Of a DNA stretch of 8,568 bases, positions 1-8,100 are shown piece after piece; positions within the stretch are counted from its first letter, which is position 1; the number at the start of each line of letters is the position of its first letter. The stretch covers positions 1 to 8,568 of the forward strand of contig CALAVA010000173.1 of the NCBI GenBank assembly GCA_937892025.1, read 5' to 3'. The notes beneath the pieces were generated by a model. The model saw only the letters and a list, made by a program, of their open reading frames with translations. It made no database searches and was not told where the DNA came from. Source of the stretch: an uncultured Bacteroidales bacterium (GTDB taxonomy: Bacteria; Bacteroidota; Bacteroidia; Bacteroidales; WCHB1-69). The position numbers were made by a program, and so were the translations under genes.

Positions 1-16
1 CGAATATCATCTTTAT

Positions 17-27
17 TGAAAGAAAAA
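17..27 (+). other. Frame break at the 5' end of the sprA fragment
   Basis: In the sprA frame a TGA occurs at 17-19, only a few codons upstream of family-like sequence (RIITKILNYLPFYSS). Bases 3-26 in the next frame read NIIFIERK, which would join smoothly to NSRIITKIL if the A5 tract at 23-27 held six A bases. A one-base loss in this homopolymer, real or a sequencing error, would therefore explain the stop. The alternative is that the first 20 or so bases are foreign sequence at a contig edge; too little is visible to decide. Confidence 0.5.
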
Positions 28-3000
28 TTCAAGGATAATAACCAAAATATTAAATTATCTTCCTTTTTATAGTTCTACGACAGATTCTCGTTTCCAATTT
101 GATGGTGAGTTTGCCAATTTTGTTCCCGGACATTCACGTTTGATAGGTCGAGGCAAACGAGGAGAGTTATATGTTGATGATTTTGAAGCGGCAACCTCAT
201 CGTATGATTTGCGTTCTATGTTGATGTGGAAAATAGCAAGTACTCCACAAGGACAAACCAAAGTAGGAATGTTTCCTGAGGCTACACCTTCTACAGGCTT
301 GGCTTATGGTTACAATAGAGCTATGTTGGCTTGGCATATTGTGGACCCAATTTTTCACGATAAATCAGAATCGGGAAAATTCAACAATAGCATTGATGAA
401 GAAGCCCGTTCGCAAATGTATTCTCGTAGAGTGAAAGTTGCAGAAGTGTTCCCCAATCGTCCCGTATTGACAAGTTCAGGTGAAGACCCCTATATTTCTG
501 TCTTGGATTTGGCTTTCTATCCGCAACAGAGAGGTCCTTATAATTATGATGCCTTGCCAACAAGTTTTTCTGCAGGCTTGAATTATGATGGAACATTGGC
601 AAACCCTGCTTCTCGTTGGGGGGGGATTATGCGAAAATTGGATATTACAGATTTTGAAAGTTCAAATATTGAATATGTCGAATTTTGGATGTTAGATCCA
701 TTTTTGGATTCAACAGCACAGAGTGGAGGTACATTCTATATCAATTTGGGAGATATTTCTGAGGATATACTTAGAGATGGCCGCAAATCATTTGAACATG
801 GTTTGCCCGCCGACGGAAGTGATGATGGGGTAGATTACACTATTTGGGGACGTGTGCCTATCAATCAATCTATTGTTAGTGCTTTTGACAACACGTTGTC
901 CTCCAGAAGGTATCAAGATGTTGGCTATGATGGATTGTATGATTCTTTGGAACGCATACACTTTGCCTCTTATTTGTCCACAGTGCAAGGGATACTTGAC
1001 CCTGCTGTTTATCAACAATTTTATAATGACCCATCAGGTGATAATTATCATTATTTCAGAGGTTCTGATTATGATGCCCAAAAGACAAGTATATTGGAAC
1101 GCTATCGTCTGTATAATCAAGCAGAAGGCAATTCTCCAACAGATAATGACCAAACGGAATCTTATTCCACGCAGGCAACGACAACCCCAAATATGGAAGA
1201 CATAAACAATGACAATACCATGAGTGAAGATGAACGCTATTATCAGTATGAAATACATCTTCATCCCAATATGACTATTGGAGAAAGTTATATAAATGAT
1301 ATACAAGAAAGTACAATTACTTTGCCCAATGGAAATGTTCGTCAAGTAAAATGGTATCAATTTAAGGTTCCTGTTAAGAGTCCAGATTTGGTTGTCGGAG
1401 GTATTTCTGGCTATAGTTCTATTCGTTTTATGCGTATGTTCTTGAAAGATTTTGCTGAACCTGTCGTTTTGCGTTTTGCCTCTTTAGAATTGGTGAGAGG
1501 TTCATGGCGGAGATATACGGAAGATTTGCGAGAAGATGGCGGTTATCCTGTCAATATATCAGAAGAAACCACATTTAATGTTTCTACTTTGAGTTTGGAA
1601 GAAAATGCACAACGCTCGCCAATCCCTTATAAAATGCCTGCAGGCGTAGCTCGTGAGAAGGCATTGGTGGGGCAAAACGATAAGGACCTTGATGAGCAGT
1701 CTTTAACAATGAAAGTTACCAATCTCTCTGACGGAGACGCCCGTGCTGTATATAAAAACACCTCTTATGATTTTCGCAGGTTTAATGCACTTAGGTGCTA
1801 TTTGCATGGAGAAAAAGTTTATGAGGAAGAATCTTTAAACAAAGGTGATGTCGTTTTTTTCATCCGTTTGGGTTCAGATTTTTCTGAAAATTATTATGAA
1901 TATGTAATGCCGTTTGATTTGACAGCATGGGGGGCAACTGATACTGCCTACATTTGGCCACAATCAAATTATATGGAGATAGACTTGCAAAAGATGATTG
2001 ATGCTAAACAAGAGCGAAATATTGCTGTCCGTTATGACGGAACCGTAAAAATGACAGATGTTTATTCTATTGCTGATGGAAATAATACTATCAATGTGGT
2101 AGGTAGCCCGAATTTGGGAGAGGTGAAAATTATCATGATGGGTATTCGTAATCCGAGAAAGAAAGTATTGGCAGATAATGATGATATGCAACCACATTCT
2201 GTAGAAGTGTGGGTTAATGAGTTGCGTTTGGGTAATTTTGAAGAAAAAGGCGGTTGGGCAGCATTGGGAGCCATGCGTATAGACTTGGCCGATTTGGGAG
2301 ATGTCTCTATTTCAGGTAGTATAACAACAGCAGGTTTTGGATCTTTGGAATCCGGAACTTACGATAGGCAAATGGAAACAACAACAACTATAGCGGTCTC
2401 TACAACATTGCAAATGGGAAAATTGTTGCCAGAAAAATGGGCAATAAATCTGCCTGTCCATTATGATTTCTCTCGCAATGTATCACGTCCAGAATACAAT
2501 TTGTTAAATCCTGATGTGAAACTGAAAGATGATTTGAAAACCTATCGTACAGCACAAGAACGCGATTCTATAAAAAGACAAACCCGTGCTTTAACACAAC
2601 GGCAAAATTTTAATCTTATCAATGTTAGAAAGGATAGAAATGGTGATAAAAAAGCCCATTTTTGGGATATTGAAAACCTTGATTTCTCTTATGCTTATAC
2701 CGAATTGAAAAGTTATGACGTTGATATGGAATACAATAACGAAAAAACGCATAGGGGAAGCATCGGATATAACTATAACACAACACCTAAAAAATTAGAA
2801 TTCTTCAAAAAGGCACCAAAATTTAAGAAAAACAAATGGTTTAAGTTGATTTCTGATATGCATGTGAATTTATATCCTAAAACTATGTCATTTCAAACAG
2901 AAGTTTATCGTTTGTTTAATGAAAGTAAAATTCGGAATAAATCTGTCGGGGATATTATCATTGAGCCAACTTTTATCAAAGCCTTTGAATGGTCAAGAGA

Positions 3001-5002
3001 TTATGTTTTGAAATGGGATATCTTTCAAGGTTTGAAATTTGATTATACCGCTTCTGCCAAAGCCTTGATAACAGACCCACAAGGTAAGGTGGATACAAAA
3101 AAACAACGAGATACCGTTTGGAGAAGTTTTGGAAATGGGGGAGAAATGAACGATTTTTCTCAAAATATCAATATCAATTATCAATTACCGATAAATAAAA
3201 TTCCAATATTCAATTTCATATCTGCAAATGCAAGATATAGTGCTACTTACAGATGGACACGCAGTGCAAAAGCCGTTGCTTATTTAGGAAATGATATAGA
3301 AAATTCAAATACCAAACAAGCCAATATTGTTGCAAATTTTACGACATTATACAATCAATCTAAATATTTGAGAAAAGTAAACCAGCGAACCTTTGGCGGT
3401 AGTTTGAAAGACAAGCCTATTTTGAAAAAGAAACAAGACCAATTGCCAGATATGACAGGTTTGACTAGACAACAACAAGATTCAGTCAAAAAGGAATTTC
3501 AAAAGAAACAACAAGAAAAGAAAAATACGCCTAATGTCGGTAAAGAAATATTAGATAATTTCTTGCGTTTGGTTATGTTAGTCAAGAATGCTTCGTTTGT
3601 TTATACAGAAGGCAATGGGACATCTTTGTCAGGTTTTATGTTGACCCCTCAATATATAGGTTTGAATAGTCAACACAATGGGGCTCCGGGCTTTTTGTTC
3701 GCCTTTGGTCATCAAGATGACAATGTGAGATATAGAGCGGCTCAAAATGGTTGGTTAACCTCCAGTGATTTATTAAACACACCATATATCAGAAGACATA
3801 ATACCAATATTTCTGCAAAAGTATCTTTGGAACCCATTAAAGACCTTAAGATTGATTTGACCGCTACGAGAACATTTAGTTCGATAGAACAATCTTATTT
3901 TCTGCCTGATTCCAATGGTATATATAGAGATTATTCACAACAAAAAAACGGCGGTTTTTCGATTACAACAATCTGTATTAACACACTTTTTGAACGAAAC
4001 ATAGATGGTAAATTGTCTTTGTTTAGTTTTAGAAAAAAAGGGGTTACAGAATCTGATTTATCAGGTTTGAGTAGTCGCTATCAAAGTCTGAATTTTGAGC
4101 AATTTTCTAAAAATCGTATAATTATCGCTCAACGATTAGCAGAATATCGTATGTCAAAACGCTCGTCTTATTCGCCAGGGAATGAGGCATATCCTGACGG
4201 ATATGGACAACTTAATCAAGATGTTTTGTTGCATGCTTTCTTGGCTGCTTACACGGGGAGAAGTGCAGAAAAAATAAATATAAGTTCACCTTTTACTAAA
4301 ATTCCATTGCCTAATTGGAGAATTTCTTATAATGGTATTACTAAAATTCCGGGTGTAAATAAACTATTTCAAAATATAAATATCACACATTCATATACTT
4401 GTGTATATCAGATAGGTGGATATGCCACCAATGCAGCATATATAGATAGCGATGGCGATTTGCAAACCATAAAGGATGCCTTAGAAAATTTTATCCCAGC
4501 AACAGAAGTCGGTTCTGTGTCTATTACAGAAGCCATGAATCCTATTATTGGTTTTGACTTGTCTATGAAAAATAGTTTGCAATTCAAAGTTGAATGGCGA
4601 AAATCACGGACAGTAACTTTGGCAATGTCTAATTTTCAAGTAACGGAAGTTAGTAATGATGAACTTGTTTTTGGAGCGGGTTATCGTTTTAAAAACCTAA
4701 AGTTTACGGTTGATTTAGCCGGAGTAAAAAAACAAACAGATGGCGATTTGGTACTCCGTGCTGATTTCTCAATAAAAAACAATAAGACAGTCTTGCGAAA
4801 AATTGAAGAAGAAACCAACATTCCTTCTGCAGGACAAAATGTCCTCAATATTGCCGTAAGTGCAGAATATCAGATAACAAAGAATTTCTTGGTGAAACTT
4901 TTCTATAACCATGTATTAAGAGAACCGCACTTGGCTAATCAATACAAAACGGTCAATATTGATGCAGGGCTTAGTCTGAAAGTTATGTTGTCTAATTTAT
5001 AA
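20..5002 (+). CDS. sprA: SprA/Sov, type IX secretion outer-membrane translocon (5'-truncated)
   Basis: This is the C-terminal part, about 1660 residues, of SprA (Sov in Porphyromonas), the very large outer-membrane beta-barrel through which T9SS cargo leaves the cell; in gliding species it also delivers adhesins. Family members are usually about 2300-2500 residues, so the N-terminal third is outside the window. Counting the TTG at 140 as residue 1, family hallmarks are YVDDFEA (11-17), RWGGIMR (159-165) followed by EYVEFWMLDPF (178-188), VWVNELRL (690-697) with GGWAA (704-708), a Lys/Gln-rich charged linker near 1095-1135, and VYTEGNGTSLSGF (about 1153). The C-terminus is a run of amphipathic beta strands ending in a typical barrel-closing strand, then TAA at 5000-5002. 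Coding clearly extends upstream of 140: the same frame reads LPFYSSTT and GEFANFVPGHSRLIG, both family-like, so the TTG is an internal Leu. The frame is closed by TGA at 17-19, probably a frameshift. Family identity is recognised from sequence; function is known from Flavobacterium and Porphyromonas. Confidence 0.96.
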   Translation, partial: KKNSRIITKILNYLPFYSSTTDSRFQFDGEFANFVPGHSRLIGRGKRGELYVDDFEAATSSYDLRSMLMWKIASTPQGQTKVGMFPEATPSTGLAYGYNRAMLAWHIVDPIFHDKSESGKFNNSIDEEARSQMYSRRVKVAEVFPNRPVLTSSGEDPYISVLDLAFYPQQRGPYNYDALPTSFSAGLNYDGTLANPASRWGGIMRKLDITDFESSNIEYVEFWMLDPFLDSTAQSGGTFYINLGDISEDILRDGRKSFEHGLPADGSDDGVDYTIWGRVPINQSIVSAFDNTLSSRRYQDVGYDGLYDSLERIHFASYLSTVQGILDPAVYQQFYNDPSGDNYHYFRGSDYDAQKTSILERYRLYNQAEGNSPTDNDQTESYSTQATTTPNMEDINNDNTMSEDERYYQYEIHLHPNMTIGESYINDIQESTITLPNGNVRQVKWYQFKVPVKSPDLVVGGISGYSSIRFMRMFLKDFAEPVVLRFASLELVRGSWRRYTEDLREDGGYPVNISEETTFNVSTLSLEENAQRSPIPYKMPAGVAREKALVGQNDKDLDEQSLTMKVTNLSDGDARAVYKNTSYDFRRFNALRCYLHGEKVYEEESLNKGDVVFFIRLGSDFSENYYEYVMPFDLTAWGATDTAYIWPQSNYMEIDLQKMIDAKQERNIAVRYDGTVKMTDVYSIADGNNTINVVGSPNLGEVKIIMMGIRNPRKKVLADNDDMQPHSVEVWVNELRLGNFEEKGGWAALGAMRIDLADLGDVSISGSITTAGFGSLESGTYDRQMETTTTIAVSTTLQMGKLLPEKWAINLPVHYDFSRNVSRPEYNLLNPDVKLKDDLKTYRTAQERDSIKRQTRALTQRQNFNLINVRKDRNGDKKAHFWDIENLDFSYAYTELKSYDVDMEYNNEKTHRGSIGYNYNTTPKKLEFFKKAPKFKKNKWFKLISDMHVNLYPKTMSFQTEVYRLFNESKIRNKSVGDIIIEPTFIKAFEWSRDYVLKWDIFQGLKFDYTASAKALITDPQGKVDTKKQRDTVWRSFGNGGEMNDFSQNININYQLPINKIPIFNFISANARYSATYRWTRSAKAVAYLGNDIENSNTKQANIVANFTTLYNQSKYLRKVNQRTFGGSLKDKPILKKKQDQLPDMTGLTRQQQDSVKKEFQKKQQEKKNTPNVGKEILDNFLRLVMLVKNASFVYTEGNGTSLSGFMLTPQYIGLNSQHNGAPGFLFAFGHQDDNVRYRAAQNGWLTSSDLLNTPYIRRHNTNISAKVSLEPIKDLKIDLTATRTFSSIEQSYFLPDSNGIYRDYSQQKNGGFSITTICINTLFERNIDGKLSLFSFRKKGVTESDLSGLSSRYQSLNFEQFSKNRIIIAQRLAEYRMSKRSSYSPGNEAYPDGYGQLNQDVLLHAFLAAYTGRSAEKINISSPFTKIPLPNWRISYNGITKIPGVNKLFQNINITHSYTCVYQIGGYATNAAYIDSDGDLQTIKDALENFIPATEVGSVSITEAMNPIIGFDLSMKNSLQFKVEWRKSRTVTLAMSNFQVTEVSNDELVFGAGYRFKNLKFTVDLAGVKKQTDGDLVLRADFSIKNNKTVLRKIEEETNIPSAGQNVLNIAVSAEYQITKNFLVKLFYNHVLREPHLANQYKTVNIDAGLSLKVMLSNL
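618..625 (+). repeat. G8 homopolymer inside sprA
   Basis: Eight consecutive G bases encode the end of Trp and the Gly-Gly of the conserved RWGGIMR motif. The amino acids are constrained, but Gly could be written GGT or GGA, as elsewhere in this AT-rich gene. A run this long in a roughly 35% GC gene is a potential slippage site; any change of one or two bases would truncate SprA. Downstream frame and motifs are intact in this copy. Confidence 0.9.
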
Positions 5003-5029
5003 CGAATTGATTTTTAGGATTATTAAAAT

Positions 5030-5058
5030 TTGTACAATGGGTAATATAATTTGTACAA
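5030..5058 (+). promoter_or_regulatory. Pair of TTGTACAA palindromes, candidate operator
   Basis: The perfect 8-bp palindrome TTGTACAA occurs at 5030-5037 and 5051-5058. The direct repeat is longer, AATTTGTACAA at 5027-5037 and 5048-5058, and the second copy extends to a 10-bp palindrome (TTTGTACAAA, 5050-5059). The copies are 21 bp apart start to start, two helical turns, so two protein dimers could bind the same DNA face. The pair ends 6 bases before the -7 element at 5065. Layout is seen directly; a regulator role is inference and no regulator is encoded in the window. Confidence 0.5.
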
Positions 5059-5064
5059 AAATGT

Positions 5065-5072
5065 TATCTTTG
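5065..5072 (+). promoter_or_regulatory. Bacteroidota-type -7 element (TAnnTTTG)
   Basis: TATCTTTG matches exactly the TAnnTTTG -7 consensus of primary Bacteroidota promoters and lies 28 bases upstream of the ATG at 5101, which would give a short leader of about 20 bases. No TTTG sits at the usual -33 distance; the nearest, at 5050-5053, is only 11 bases upstream and falls inside the palindrome. The weak -33 region together with the adjacent palindromes could fit a regulated promoter. No Shine-Dalgarno sequence precedes the ATG; the leader is A/T-rich (TTTTAGAATT), which is normal for this phylum. Confidence 0.6.
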
Positions 5073-5100
5073 CTTTTGTTTTAATAAGTATTTTAGAATT

Positions 5101-8100
5101 ATGGCTCATAAAAAATTAAAGAAAACCCTTGCTATAAGTGGTATTGTTGTCGTTGTCTTGTTGGCTTTATTGATTATTATCCCAACTTTTTTCCAAAAAC
5201 AAATTGTCAATTTGGCTTTAAAAGAGGTAAATGAACATCTCAATGCAAAGTTCTCTTTGGAGGATTTTAGGCTGACAATGTTTCGAAATTTTCCCAATCC
5301 GACTATCAAATTAGACAATGTCTGTGCCGAACTTAAAGGTGATTTTGAGGGAGATACATTATTAAAAGCGGAAAAAATATTTGTCAGTATAGATTTGTTC
5401 AGCTTTTTCTCAGATGTTTATAAAATTAATACAGTAAATATTGATGGTTTGACAGCAAATTTGGTGATAGATACCAATGGTAATGGCAATTGGAATATAT
5501 TGCCACCTGATACTGTTGAGTCAGAACCTTTTTCGTTCGCTTTGAATATGGATAATATTCAACTGAAGAATACAAATATTTTTTATTCAGATTATCAGTC
5601 TGATATATTTGCAGGAGTGGAAAATTTGGATTTCTATCTTCAAGGAGACCTTTCAAGTGCAGCAACTGATTTAAAAACAGCACTGACAATAGAAAAAGTC
5701 AATTGTAACGTTGATGGAATCAATTTTGTGAACAATGCTGAACTCTCTTTTAAGGCTCATATTCTTGCCGATTTACAAAATAACAAATATACAATTGGAG
5801 ATAATGAAATTACTATTAATGCTTTGACTTTGCAGTTGGCAGGTTGGCTTGCACTTTTGGATAATGATGATATTGACATGGATGTCCAATTGATAATGCC
5901 TCAAAATAATTTTAAAAATATTTTATCTCTCATTCCTGCTATATATAAGAAAAATTTTAACGATATAAAAGTAACAGGCAATGTGGCACTTTCTGCTTTT
6001 GCTAAAGGTGTTTATACCGAAAATGCTTACCCCGCTTTTGGTGTGGAGTTGAATGTGGGCAATGCTTCTTTCCAATATCCTGCCTTGCCTGAAAAGGTAA
6101 CAAATATCAATATTGCTGCCAAAGTTAGCAATAAGGGCGGAAGTTTAGACAATACGGTCATAAATATCAATAAATTGCATTTTGAAATGATAAAAAATCC
6201 ATTTGATTTGACGGCACATGTGTCCACACCAATTTCTGACCCGAATATAGATGCTACTTTGAAAGGAAAAATCAATCTCGGAGATATAAAAAAAGTGTAT
6301 CCTTTGGAGGAAGGTATGGATTTGCAAGGCTTGTTTACAGCAGATTTGGTCGTCAAAGGTTTGGTGTCTTATATCGAAAAAGAAGAATATCAGAAATTTA
6401 AAGCAAGTGGTAGTTTGAATGTGAAAAATGTGGTCTTGAAACAAAATAAAGTCGACTTAAAAAGCGATGTTAATGTTTCTGAAATTCAACTTGATTTTAC
6501 ACCAGCTTATGCAACATTGTCAAAATGTGATGCTAATATCGGTAGAAATGATATTCACATAAACGGCAAAATAGAAAATTATATTCCTTTTGTTTTTAGC
6601 GATGGAACGTTGAAAGGGAATGTTAAAATTTCTTCTAATTATATAAATATCAATGATTTTTATACACCTTCTGAAGAAGAAACGTCTTCTGAAGAAGAAA
6701 TACCAATGACACTTATTCTATTGCCAGACAATTTAGATGTTCATGCCAATGCTACTATCGCTGAACTCGTATATGATAGAATAGATATGAAAAAAGCCCT
6801 TGTGGACTTGCAGTTGAAAGATAAAAGGCTGAAAATAAAAGACTTGAAAGCTAATTTGTTTGCAGGCAACATTGCTATTAGTGGTTCGTATTATACGCCA
6901 AATTCTTTGCATGGAGATGCAGATGTGGATATTGATATTAAAAATATTTCTACCAAGGAATTGTGTCAATCATTTGAAATGTTTGATAGGTTTATGCCTA
7001 TTTTGTCCAAATTAGATAGTCGTGTAGCGGTAAAATTAGATTTAGCAACTTCTTTGACAGAAACGATGAGTCCTGATTATAATACGATAAATTCTCAAGG
7101 GAGACTTGCATTGACAGATGTTGATATTCAAGGCTTGGATATTGTCAATCAAGTGATAGAACAGATAAAAGTAGATAAACTTAAAACTATTAAAATCAAA
7201 GATTTATTGCTTACTTATACGATTAAAGAGGGACAATTGCTAACAAAACCTTTTAGTTTTGATATAGATAAAGCCAAAGTGAATGTGGAAGCAGGGAGCG
7301 TAGGTTTAGATAAATCCTTGCATTATACCTCAGTTCTTACTTTGCCGACATCTATTATGGGTAAACAAGCACTTGGTTTCGCTCAAGATTTGATAGATAA
7401 AGCAAATGCTAAAGGGGCATCATGGTCTATGGGTAATACGGTTGATTTTGCCGTAAATATTGGCGGAACGATAACTAAACCAAAGGTTTCTGTAGGTTTG
7501 AACAATGCTCGTTCTATTATGGATAATGTGTCGGAAAAAGTTACAGAAAAAGTGGAAGAAGTAAAACAACAAGTGGTAGAACAAGCCAAAAATACCGTTA
7601 ATAAAGCATTGGAAGAGGCAGAGGCTCAAGCCGCTAAATTGTTGGCTGCCGCACAACAACAAGCAGATGCTTTGATAAAAGCACAAAAAACTGCTAATGA
7701 AAAAATTCTTGCCGAGGCTAAACTTCAAGCAGATAAAACTATTGCTGAAGCCAAAAGCCCATTAGAAAAAATAGCAAAACAAAAGGCTGCAGACCTCATC
7801 TTGCAACAAGCACAGAAAAAAGCCGATGAGCAAACTGCTGCAACGCAGAAAAAAGCCGACCAATTGATAGCCGATGCTAAAGAAAAAGGAAATTCTACTC
7901 CGAGAAATATTATTCCTTTACTTGACGGATGTGTTTCTGAACTTAAGCAAATTGCTATCGATACGTTCAACATTGAAGGTATTAGTATTGGTTGGGTTAA
8001 CGATATAAATGCTGCTATGTATGTAAGCATTGCAAACTCTGACCTTTACGGAAAAGAACCTGATGCTGAAGACAAAAGACTTAAGCTTGATGATATTGTA

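Noticed and set aside
140..142. TTG as a possible translation start of the sprA-like gene
   Set aside because: The same frame reads family-conserved SprA sequence for about 40 codons upstream, so this TTG is an internal Leu within HSRLIG.
4031..4043. A7 followed by G4, resembling an A AAA AAG slippery heptamer
   Set aside because: The codon phase is AAA AAA GGG, not the A_AAA_AAG phase needed for -1 frameshifting, and the protein continues with SprA-like sequence; similar A runs are common in this AT-rich gene.
5003..5030. Possible transcription terminator after sprA
   Set aside because: No GC-rich hairpin followed by a T run is visible; the T-rich patch near 5010-5015 has no stem.
7503..7890. 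Coiled coil as a separate fused protein
   Set aside because: Lys/Ala/Asp-rich coiled-coil tails are usual at the C-terminus of Bacteroidota AsmA-like proteins, and base composition does not change there.
67..8030. Numerous short antisense and out-of-frame open frames across both genes
   Set aside because: They lie inside well-supported SprA and AsmA coding sequence, have biased hydrophobic or low-complexity products mirroring the sense codons, and show no recognisable motif.
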